Origin: Phycomyces nitens
Lineage: Eukaryota > Mucoromycota > Mucoromycetes > Mucorales > Phycomycetaceae
Assembly: GCA_022702545.1 (NCBI GenBank)
Contig: JAHRBC010000006.1
Location: forward strand, 2,170,001 to 2,234,000
Reading direction: 5' to 3'
Length of the DNA: 64,000 nucleotides
Made by a program: the position numbers and the translations under genes. The notes beneath the pieces were generated by a model. That model ran no database searches. It was not told the DNA's origin and worked only from the letters and a program-made list of their open reading frames with translations. Each line of letters starts with the position of its first letter. Within the stretch, counting starts at the first letter, position 1. Positions 1-10,000 of the stretch are shown piece by piece.

Positions 1-1472
1 ATCCACTGGTCTTTCTTGCTGCTGGGATGTCACACGCCACCATCATTAGTGCAGCACGGACACTGGCACCAGTTGGCCTCTCAAATGTTGGAATATTCAT
101 TCCAACATAGAGCTCATTCAACTCATCTACCAACGGCTCCAGGTAGTGGTTGATCTCCTCTGACTTTGGCTCTTTTGGTCCAGGCATAAGACCAACGAGG
201 ATGGTGTTTTCTGGCTTGAATCGCTCCTCCCAAGGTAGATTATTGATGACCAAATAAATGGCACCACAAGAGTACACCACACCATCGAAAGGTTGGAACC
301 AGTCGATGTTGAGAGCCAACATGAGGGAGCACGGATCCGCTGTAAACTGGGCGCCATTGATGTCCTTGACGTCCTTCCACATGGCGCCGTCGTAGACATC
401 GCACATTGTCTGTGGAATCTTGAGATCTGAGTTCCAGTGTCTGATTCTGGCCTCAAAGCCAGGGCGAAGAAAGAGTGTCTTCATAGCATGCTTGACGGAT
501 TGATAGACAAACACCCTTTTTGGGGCCAAGGCACCAACAGATGACTCCTTCACCAACTTACACCCGCAGACAGAGTTGGATCCAAGCTTCTGGAACACAC
601 AGGTGGGAGGAACTGTCATGCATTCATCGTAGATTTGATGGCAATCTTGGCATGCTACAAATCTGTGGATTCCCTTGGATATCTCGGAAAATCCAGTCAT
701 TCTTTGGAGCCCAAGAAGACTTGTTGGAAGCTGGAAATCCTGCTCGTAAATCTTCAAGAGCTCATTGATGAACTTGATCAAGACAATGGAACCCTTGTTG
801 ACCACGTAGCAGGATGTAAAAAGGACCGTGAAGATGGCGATAAACTTGTGAACTGGGTTCTCAGGCATACCAGGGGCTTCAAAAGGGGCTATTATAAAAA
901 AAAAGAGAAAATATTAATACTCAATTTTTCAGGCTTTTTCTTTTATTCAATGATTATGTACAAACCTTCGGCATCCAACTCCTCAAGCTCAAGCTCAACA
1001 ACATCTTCATCATCACTGGCGCCATCGTCATTCTCAACCGAGATCTCATTGTCATCATCGCGATTCTCAATGGAGACATCGTTGGCAGGCATAGACTCAA
1101 TTTCCAAAACAGGAACATTTGTTTGGCCGCCCTCTTCTATGGGACCAGGTTGGTAAGTCATGACAGCTACAAATATAGAATATAATAGTGTGTTAGACAC
1201 CATTGACATTTAAATAAATATATTTCTTACACTCAGAATCAACTTCCATCATTTCTCTTTGAGAGTCTTTATTTATAATATAATATTAATATACAAGTAT
1301 ACTCTGTTGTTTTAAATAAAATACCCCTTGAAGATGTGAATACTGCATCTACTCTGGCTCTTTTGTTACGATGTTGGACAGTTCTTCTTGTCACATAGGT
1401 GAATCCTTCTTCATTATCACCGCATACAGTGCAATAGCACTTGGTGTTGTAAATACTGTTGGAAGAAGACAT
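1..1472 (-). CDS. T1 Tnp2-type transposase, N-terminal exons (runs off window)
   Basis: This is the start of a CACTA transposase (Transposase_21/Tnp2 class), a nuclear DDE-type recombinase that cuts and joins element ends. Exon 1 begins at 1472 with a short CxCxxC...H zinc-finger-like motif (KCYCTVC, then a histidine). An acidic exon lies near 960-1150, rich in D and E. The large catalytic exon begins near 888 and contains LALNIDWFQPFDG, LVGLMPGPKEPK and ACDIPAARK before leaving the window. The same order of zinc motif, acidic linker and catalytic exon is seen in all family A transposases here. The visible part matches the D' transposase at 59743-61455 very closely, so T1 and D' are probably one subfamily. 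Exon borders are approximate. Confidence 0.82.
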
Positions 1473-1716
1473 GATGTTTGTGTTTGTAATATTATTATTA
1501 AAAGGAAACGAGTGTTACATGTATTTTATTTGCTATACTTTTATAATAATAAAAAGTAATATTCTAATGCTCATTGTATCCGAACCAATAGGATGTAGTA
1601 AAATTATATTTTCGAAATAAAAAAAAAGGAAAACTGTGGAGTTGAAAAATAGACTAGCTTTCACACCAGTTCAGGGCTACTATACCACCAGTGTATTCAG
1701 GGCCGTTTTTCCAGTG
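1..1716 (-). mobile_element. CACTA element T1, right end only
   Basis: This is the 5' end of a Tnp2-type CACTA element whose transposase runs leftwards off the window. The right terminus, read inward from 1716, begins CACTGGAAAAACGGCCCTGA and resembles the ends of element E at 22438. The next three bases (1717-1719) are TAC, the likely 3-bp target duplication; the left copy lies outside the window. The bases after that match the last bases of a family B terminus, so T1 appears to sit inside the terminal repeat of another CACTA element (B2). Autonomy cannot be judged from this fragment. Confidence 0.8.
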
Positions 1717-1738
1717 TACCGGTCCTTCCGCTGTAGTG
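1717..1738. mobile_element. Family B CACTA terminus remnant (B2)
   Basis: The bases from 1718 to 1738 read ACCGGTCCTTCCGCTGTAGTG or nearly so, the same as the last bases of element B (which ends ...TTCCGCCGTAGTG at 17521) apart from small changes. I read this as the right end of a second family B element. T1 has inserted into its terminal repeat, leaving only these bases to the right of T1. The body of B2 would lie beyond T1, outside the window. Confidence 0.65.
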
Positions 1739-2705
1739 TTTATTCTTTTCCATAATATTATTCTGGCTATTTACTAATAATTTTCTATACTCTTAACAAG
1801 ACACTATTATTGGCCGCCATATACCATCCCTCTACTATAATCACCAACTCTGTTTTTGGTATGTAAATAAATTTTTCTATCACTCAATTCACCCATATTA
1901 ATTTATTTTATCCCATCTCTAGTCAATCCAATCATACAAGATACCATGTCACACAATTCAGCCCCTCTTTGTCCATTCTTATCCAATCTTTGCAATGTAA
2001 GTATAATATCCCTCACATCTTGAATAGCACCCGCACTCTTGAATATATATTGCTAATATAACTTTTATTATATCAGAACACTACCGCAACCACCCAAATT
2101 GCTGCCAGACCCTATTTTCAGGTATTGTTCAGTAGAGAAGCACCCGATCCAAGTAGTATCAAGTAGGCTGGTAGAAGCGGCAAGGATAGACCGTAATTGT
2201 ATTAGAACTCGTGTATAGAACCATTCTATTCTTTCCAATAAACACAAATATAAACCATAAACAACCTAATAAGTATGGGATATAAAATAATTGAGAGTAT
2301 ATCACTGGTCGAGAGTAATAAAGAGGATACCAAAATCAATAAATAATGGGCTATCTACTGTAGGCAAAGTACCTTATACTACAGTTATGTGACTTCTCAA
2401 GGGTGTAGGCAAAGGAACCTCGCCATTCTATTTTTAATAGACTTATTGAATATAATAAAATTAAAACTGAGATTTGCATAGGTAATTCTGGTATTCACTT
2501 CAAGTTGACATATTAAGAATACTAACTCCCCTTACTAGCATCACCCCTAGTGGACTAAACACCAGTGTTTAGCGCGAAAATGCTCAGGCACCAAAGGTAC
2601 CTTGTGCACTAGGCATTTGTTTACATAAACTCTAGTATATACCTTACCTTTGTCCAGGAATATACCTACCTATATACCAGTGTATATCAAATGGTTTTCC
2701 CAGTG
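1739..2705 (+). mobile_element. CACTA element D, right end
   Basis: The terminus read inward from 2705 begins CACTGGGAAAACCATTTGAT. It matches the end of D' at 56109 (CACTGGGAAAACAATTTGAT) and continues to match for several hundred bases in inverse orientation. D carries the tail of gene 3 (stop at 2166) followed by about 540 bp of AT-rich subterminal sequence. D is inserted in A1 between the A1 left end and the A1 gene 2; bases 2706-2708 (TAT) would be its target duplication, with the other copy outside the window. B2 plus T1 interrupt D at 1738. Confidence 0.75.
1946..2166 (+). CDS. Gene 3 of element D, last two exons (candidate)
   Basis: This is the tail of the micro-exon gene found in D, D' and E; its function is unknown. 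A short exon begins with ATG at 1946 and encodes SHNSAPLCPFLSNLCN. A gtaagt donor near 1996 and an atatcag acceptor near 2079 follow. The last exon encodes NTTATTQIAARPYFQVLFSR, then EAPDPSSIK and a TAG stop. The same two exons occur at 28194-28414 and 56644-56900 with high identity. Upstream sequence up to 1745 matches earlier parts of gene 3 in E, so this copy is cut at its 5' side by B2/T1. No recognised domain is seen. Confidence 0.5.
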
Positions 2706-3516
2706 TATATGTTAATATATATGGATTTATTTATGCTTATTATTTTATTTTATTTTAAAAAAAATATTTAGAAAATGTCTTCAAACCAGAAAAACTCAGG
2801 ACGCAAAGCCAGAGCAAACCCAACTGCTCCCATTCACCGTGTTGCTGCTGGCCGTATTAGCCAGCGTGAAATCCTTCCAAGGGCCCCCAGTAGCAGTGAG
2901 GAAAGTAGTCAAGGACAGACAGAAATGGCCATTGTCCTTGAAGACTTGAGGTTCCTCAAGTCAAGAATGGGGATGGTATACGATATTGCTGGCAAGACCA
3001 ACCAGACCATGAGTACGTTCATGGAAGCCCATGCCAGTGGTGCCCAGAGCCAGCTCCCTCTTGGTCAAGCTGGTCCCGTTGGAATGGCTCCTTCTGTTGG
3101 CCCCTCCAGCTCACTTGGTACCAGTGATATGAGTGCGATTGTCTTGGTATGAATATTATTATTATTTTGTTAAAAAATATTTTCTAATAAATTATATCTA
3201 GGAATTCATTAATGAGAAGATGTGGAAGAAGAACTTCACGTCTAACGATCCTGCTCTGATTGCCGAGAATGAAGGCAAACAGAAATGGAATAAGGACAAG
3301 AAGATTAATCACCCAGACAATGTCAGGGTCATCAACTACTTGAGAGACTACATTCTCTCGCAGCCTCGTGCTGCTGGTTTTTGGCCTGGCATGGTAGTGC
3401 AAAAAATTAAAAACAATTACAAGTACTACCATCTCACTTCAAACATGAGTGAAGAGCAAGCTTCTGCCAAGAAGAGAAAGGTTTGGGCTAATACCAGGCT
3501 CGTCGAGGTTAGTATA

Positions 3517-3720
3517 CACTACGGCGGAAAAAACGGTAGCTAACTACCGTTTTGGTAGCATTACTACCGTTTTGGTAGCATTACTACCGTTTTTTCCCAC
3601 CAAAAAAAACGGTAGTAAAGACTCTGTATAAGGCGATTTCGGTAGCTGTTACCGTTTTTTTAGTGCAAAAAAAAAGGGTAGTTATGAGGCAGGAATAGGC
3701 ACAGCTACCGTTTTTTTATC
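3517..3720. repeat. Left subterminal CGGTAG/CTACCG motif array of element B
   Basis: Within about 200 bp of the left end the heptamer-like motif ACGGTAG or its complement CTACCGT occurs at least seven times in both orientations, often followed by T runs (for example 3530-3605, 3608-3660, 3703-3718). The right end has the same motif, partly as a palindrome near 17468-17490 (ACGGTAGTTATGCTACCGT). In plant En/Spm such subterminal repeats bind the accessory transposition protein. Here a binding role for the B gene 2 protein is inference. Confidence 0.8.
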
Positions 3721-3959
3721 CAACCAAAATCGTTTCTTTATATACTATAGCTTCTCTTTTATATTACTTTATACACTAGCACCCATTCTTTTTTTACTGC
3801 CATTTATTTGAAATAATGATTTATTTTTTATTATAATTTTGATTTATTTCAAATAATATTAAAATATATATAATAATAATATTGAAACATACCAAAAGCA
3901 AATACTATTTAATATTATAAAACGTATATGGTACAAACCTTTTACTCAAGCTATACACG

Positions 3960-4610
3960 ATGCCAACAACATGTTGTTATGACTTGGATAGCCTTTGGTC
4001 TTCATCGATTGCTATAAAAATATTGTGGTCAGAGAATGAAGCAATCAAATAAACCAAGCATATTGTTTTGGGTAGCATACCAGTATATATTGTGCTTGTT
4101 AATCAGCGTGCCGAGCATCTTGTTGTGGATCACTGTCATGACTTGGAAGACCTTTGGTCTTCATCAATTGCTATAAAGATATCGTGGTCAGAGAATGAAG
4201 CAATCAAATAAACCGAGCCTATTATTTTGGATAGCATACCAGTATATATCGTGCCTGTTAATCGGTGTGCCGAGCATCTTGTTGTGGATCATTTTCATGA
4301 CTTGGATGGCCTTTGGTCTTCATCAATTGCTATAAAAATATTGTGGTCAGAGAATGAAGTAATCAAATAAACCGAGCCTATTATTTTGGATAGCATACCA
4401 GTATATGTTGTGCTTGTCAATCTGCGTGCCGAGCATCTTGTTGTGGATCACTGTCGTGACTTGGATGGTCTTTGGTCTTCATCAATTGCTATAAGAATAT
4501 TGTGGTCAGAGAATGAAGCAATCAAATAAACCGAGCATATTGTTTTGGATGGCATACCAGTATATATTGTGCTTGTTAATCGGCGTGCCAAGCATCTCTT
4601 GAATTAATGT
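3960..4610. repeat. 159-bp tandem repeat, about four units, in element B
   Basis: The landmark GACTTGG followed by TTTGGTCTTCATC recurs at 3981, 4140, 4299 and 4458, exactly 159 bp apart each time. Units share the segments GTGGTCAGAGAATGAAG, CAATCAAATAAACC and GCATACCAGTATAT and differ by only a few substitutions. No reading frame is preserved across units. The array lies between the left terminus and gene 2 of element B. Confidence 0.9.
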
Positions 4611-4859
4611 CACTATATGAAGCGTACAAATGTAAATACTAGATACGGTAGAAGGAGAATAGAGAATGCGCAATATGATTAATTAAAGAGTGTACACATA
4701 TTATAATATTCTTACCATAAAAAAGATATTGCTGTAAAGTCAACTCATAAGATTTAAAACTTATTCAAATATAATGGTAGTTGGCAGAATAAGTACATCA
4801 TTAAGAAAACAATATGTATATTCTACAGAGATTCCCAGGTGGGGAGGTGGGGAACGACA

Positions 4860-5290
4860 AACTTTGGCGTAATATAGCTATAAAAAATTTTCACCTTTTT
4901 TTAGTGCGTGAAAAAATATGAGATGAGTGTTTCATTCCTTGATTAAAGATAGCAGAGCTAAAGATGTGGTATACAAGATTCCAATCGGATGTTTATCCCA
5001 TTGACAACCTTACATAATGGAGGGTCATTTAGTTTTACTTCAAAGAAGTAGAGCAAAGCAAAGAAAAGAAATATAAACTAACCTCGGCGTAATACAGCTC
5101 TATAAAAAAAATTCATTTTTTTTGGTGTTTGAAAACGGGCGAGATGTGTGTTTCATTCCTAGATTAAAAACAACAGAGCTGAAGATGTGGTATACAAAAT
5201 TCCAATCGGGCATTTATTAAGGTGGCAATCTTACGTGATGGAGAGTTATTTGATTTTATTTCAAAGGAGAGGTCCAAAGCAATGATAAAA
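4860..5290. repeat. 220-bp direct duplication in element B
   Basis: Two diverged copies start at about 4864 (TTGGCGTAATATAGCT) and 5084 (TCGGCGTAATACAGCT), a 220-bp spacing. Both contain GTGTTTCATTCCT, AGATGTGGTATACAA and ATTCCAATCGG in the same order. The area is otherwise non-coding. The remaining sequence to the end of gene 2 at 5508 shows no further structure that I can recognise. Confidence 0.75.
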
Positions 5291-5507
5291 CAGGTAAAGG
5301 AAAAGAGGAAAAGAAAAAGTGCGCTAAAACATATACTAAAAATATGAGAGAACCAATAAGAGCAGCCTAAAGAATATTAAAGCCCTAGTCTGTTTCTCTT
5401 TGATGAAGGCTCATTGCTTATTCCTAGTGGTGTAAACCTATATCAAATAGTAGAAATATTATATTAATATTAGATTGAGAATAGATGAGCAACAAAGAAG
5501 CTCTAAC

Positions 5508-6412
5508 TTACAGTACATCTGTCATGATTGGTGAATCAGCCTCGTCATCAGTTTGAAACACCTCATCTTCCGAAAGAAAAGAACTGCTTGCTCTTTCCTG
5601 CTATAACATAATAAAAATATTATATTAATTATAATGCATGTTCAAATGTTTGCTAATTAATAAACTTGCCTGGCTGTTCTCTGCCATTTTTCTCTTACGA
5701 GTCTGGTTTGCACTCTTAAAGGTGTCTCGGAGAAGATTCTTGGCACACCACATTCTTTTGCACTTGTAAATGTGGAGGCCAATTTGTCTTGCCCGTCTTT
5801 CGAGTAGCAACATGTAGTATTCCTGCTGGCTCCCAGGAATACTTTTCCATGTCTTGGTAGTTACAGGAAAGTCCTTGTCAATCAGATCGCTTTTGATGGA
5901 GCGAGCCAGTGACTTGAGCTGTAGGCGCTTTGTTGTTACCACATATTCTGGCATAGGGAAGAATTGGGGTAAAATTTGTCCTTCTGGGATCTCTTTGCAC
6001 TGTGCTTCCCAGTCTTGACGATGGAGCATTTGAAGAAGCATGTTGTATCGCTTGGTATCATCCTTCCCTTTGAACTCCCCACTTGTATCGATCAGTCGTT
6101 TTCCAAGCAGGTCAGGATATTCAGTCAATTGAGCCCTTTTTACAGACTCGGTTACCCGTTCAAGAGCTAGCAAAAAAGCATATATATATATAAATATTAA
6201 TAAAACGATTGTATATAATTAAGAAATAAATAAATCTTACCACTTTGCTCCACAATACTCTGTTGCATTGTGTTTAGTTCTTCATCATTGATCATTGGAG
6301 CAAATTGTTTGCTAAACTGATCTTGAAGAGTACGCAGCATTTGCTTTATTTCAGCAACATCGCGCTCAACTTTTCTGACCGAGTTGATGAGTGTAGTGTT
6401 CATATCAGACAT
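5508..6412 (-). CDS. B gene 2, accessory protein (about 253 aa, three exons)
   Basis: Exons are 6241-6412, 5670-6166 and 5508-5600 on the minus strand. The first intron is GT-AG; the second begins GCAAGT, a typical GC-AG intron. The spliced frame stays open from ATG at 6412 to TAA at 5508-5510. The N terminus (MSDMNTTLINSVRKVERDVA) continues as a predicted coiled coil (EIKQMLRTLQDQFSKQF). A long middle region is rich in basic residues (RRARQIGLHIYKCKRMWCAK). The C terminus is acidic (SEDEVFQTDDEADSP). No catalytic motif is seen and I do not recognise the family. It is divergently transcribed from the transposase, and its layout of coiled coil, basic middle and acidic tail is like gene 2 of family A. 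A subterminal-repeat-binding role is inferred. Confidence 0.7.
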
Positions 6413-7076
6413 ATTTTGACGATGAATTTGTAAGAGGATAATAAATATTGTACCTTATGTCATGCTCGCACATTTATATATCTACTTAAATTTATTATTA
6501 TTTCGGTGTCTTGGAAAATATGATATAATATTATGACTTACAAGACATGGCTAGGATTACCAAGGCACCTGTCATGACAGTGATAGATTGTCTTATCCAA
6601 ATTAAGGCTGTCAATAAAAATGACGTTTGTGCCTAATTTGGTAAATGATCAGATTCTAATGACGTTTAAACTTCATATAAGGAATGTCTACGATATCTTA
6701 CCATTAAAAATCTGGAGTGCCATTGTCCTAGCCGTGCCACACTAGCCACACTCATTGATGACAGGTACGTTGATTTTGTAGTCATTGACCAAGAAATGTC
6801 TTTGCTGCTATTGCTATTATTAGTCAAATAATCTCTTACCTAGTATCGTCATTATTAAACAATAATTGTTTTAACCATTGAATGAGAAATATTTCTATTG
6901 TAATCGTCATTATTATCATTACCAGGAGAATTGAAAAAAAAAACAAGACAACTGTTTAGTGTAAAGTTCTATGAGTATAAAGGTGTTCTTCATACCTGAT
7001 TATTGGAATCCAATTCTTCTCGTATTTTTATACTTCAAACCATTACCCAACCCACCAATTTACTCTTATTATCAAC
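6413..7076. promoter_or_regulatory. Divergent intergenic region of element B
   Basis: This 664-bp gap separates the divergent starts of gene 2 (6412, minus) and the transposase (7077, plus), so it must hold both promoters. It is AT-rich. The segment 6718-6845 is conserved in B3 at about 55640-55765 in inverse orientation, showing it is element sequence rather than a later insertion. TATA-like runs occur upstream of each start (for example near 6475), but I cannot assign start sites. Confidence 0.5.
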
Positions 7077-10000
7077 ATGTCTTCTTCCAACTCCACCCAG
7101 CAGAGAGACAGATTGCCCACACAAGCATATGTGTGTACTCAGTGTGGTTTTGACGCTGTCAATTACCAGCAACTCCAAAACCACAAGAGGCTCCACAGAA
7201 GTATCGTGGTGTCAAATAGCACCGTTCAACACATTTCCGAAGATGTTGAAATGGAAGATGTTGTTGAACATGATATCAACGACATTGAATACATGAGCGA
7301 TTCAGGTAATAATAAAAATACAATTATGTCCATTGTTAGCCAAGTTTTTACTCAATAATATACATACCTTTTCTATAGACATTATGGAAGCTGATGAAAA
7401 CCTTTCGTACAAATGTGGCTGTACTTTCGATACCACTGAGGGTAGAGCGCATGTCTACAACAATGGCCAAATTGGGCCAAACACATTTACCAAAGCCGAG
7501 CTATTAAGCATCCATCTCTCTCACTTGGTCGTTCAGCATAAGATAACCAGGGCAGCCTACAGAGATATTGTTAGGTTCGCAAACACACTTATTCGGGATC
7601 ACGATGAGATTATATTGGGTAAATGATATTACTTACTGTTATTTTACTTAACAATCACTGACATGAATTGTATTATTCATTTTCTTTTTAGAACCTGGAG
7701 CCAAGATTAGACATGGCGATGTTGTTGATGACATGCTCCAGTCAAGGTCTGACATCCGGGGCCATGACTATGATGTGTGCCCAAATGGTTGTAAGCTGTA
7801 CAACTTGGGCAATGAGCAAGTTGAATGTGCAGCCTGTGGTGAACAACGGTACAAGCTGAATGACAGTATTGTCAAAGTCCCCATTGCAACAATGAAGATC
7901 CTCTCCATTGGGGATGTTCTGGCAAAAATGCTTGCCAATTCTGAGACCAGAGAGCTCCTCCACCATAGAGCCAACAGAGAATCACGTGCTGGCGAGATAA
8001 GTGATATCTTTGATGGTGAGAACTATCAGCAGCTAATGAGACAAGGCATGTTCTCCAGTCCCGACGACATTGCCTTGGGCCTTTACACCGATGGTTTTGT
8101 CAACCAGAAAAAAGGCAAAGCCTCATATACCATCATTCATTTAATCATTTTCAACATCGATCCATCCATAAGGTAATTAATATTTTAAACAAACAAAATA
8201 CTAATTAAAAGCTTAGATATACCACCCCATACCTCATACAACTCGCCATTTTGCCTGGTCCTAAAAAACCATCCGATTTGGATTCATTTTTAATACCCAT
8301 CATAAATGAGCTAAAGGACCTCGAAGTTCATGGCCTCATTGTAAAGCACAATGGGGCTGAAATATGCCGATCGAAAGTTCACTTGCTGCTCGCGTCTGGA
8401 GACATCCCTGCAGTTGCAGACATGGCCCATCTTGGGTCACATAGCAGTCTGTTTGGTTGCCGTATTTGCGAGACCAAGGGAAAACCAGCAGATAACAGAA
8501 GGCATGGAGTATACTTTGACGACAGCTCTGCTCCTCTAAGACCTGTTGAAGATTTTTATACCAGCAACCCTGTAAGTATATGAATATTCAATTAATCATT
8601 CTTTTTATACTAAATAATTATTTATAATAGATCAAAAATATATACCAGCCAAGTCTCTTTACCGAGCTCGCAACATTTTCAGGTTCATCATTTTTTGCAT
8701 TAGATGAACTGCATTTAATTGCAAGAGGAATCGGCAAACACCTCTTTGAACTTATATCCGTCGCTCAATCTAAAGACAAAATTTTTTACTATACCCAAGA
8801 AGACAATACCCAGTCAGCAGACAATTACCCTTTTTATATACCCAGATCTGACTTGGAGACCATTGGCAACTGCATTTCCAACTCTAGGCAGTTTATACCC
8901 GTTTCATTCCAAGGCAGCTTCGACAATATATTCCAGAAAATAGATGGCACTCGTGCAGTAGATTGGCTCGATTTCCTCCCACTACAAAAATTGAGTGGTT
9001 TCATTTATAGCAAACTACTGTATTATCTTACCATTAGTAGACTGAAGTTAAACATAATAAACTTTTTTATTTTTGACGGCGATTATAATATTCAATATGT
9101 TCTATTGGATAGAATAATAAAGTAGAGTCTTTTAGGCATGATATTCGTTTGTAAGTAATTTATACTCCTTGTAACTATGTCGCAGAATCAATTAGAATAG
9201 TGATTTTTATAAGCAAACAAGATTTTTTACAAGATAACATCTAGTTTATTATTGTAAAACCCCTTTTGAAATAATTAATTGCTTAAAGAGTATATATTTC
9301 TCTTTTCGATTTATTATAAGTGATGTCAGTTCTGTAAGAGAGATGTAATGACGTATATTATAAAAGGCATATAAACAAACACATGTTCACAATCCTGTAA
9401 CCAGGAATGAGACAACTATTTCTGCTTATAGACAAATCCCAGTTTTGGGCGTCAATGCTAGCTATGTCATTTTGGCAGTTGATATTCTAAAAATGATATA
9501 TATTAAAATATGTTCCTGAGCCATTTGCCTTTCTTGTCAATTAAAAAGACTATTAAAAATCAATATGTCCAGCTACTCAAACAATCAAGTCGAATGCAAG
9601 TGTGCTATCTGCTCTTCTAATAGCAGAGGCTTTGTCATGGTATCAACTCAAACATACCGAAGACATATCACCAATGATATTGTAAGAAGCTTTCAAGCTA
9701 GAAGTTCTTGTAAGTGTATGCCGTAAATTATTATTTTTTGTCATAATTAACCGTTTTCTTTAAAATATATAATCGTATTCTAAAGCTTCTCTGATGGTGA
9801 ATGAGAATGACATGGAGATTGACATTGAAGTCAATGATGCCGAAGAGAATTTTGAATGTAAGTATATAATTTTATTTACACAATATAATAAATTGTAATG
9901 ACTTGCAAGGATATTCTTTATGTAACAGAATACGAATACTTACCTTTTGCTCTTGTTATATTATTATTTTTAGTTGAAAGTGAAGATGCCGATGACAATG

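Noticed and set aside
3960..4610. Tandem array considered as a CRISPR-like repeat
   Set aside because: Units are adjacent 159-bp copies without unique spacers, in a eukaryotic transposon; this is a tandem satellite-like repeat.
6971..7296. Open frames overlapping the start of the B transposase
   Set aside because: The frame starting at ATG 7077 carries the C2H2 finger and joins in phase with later exons; the overlapping frames do not.
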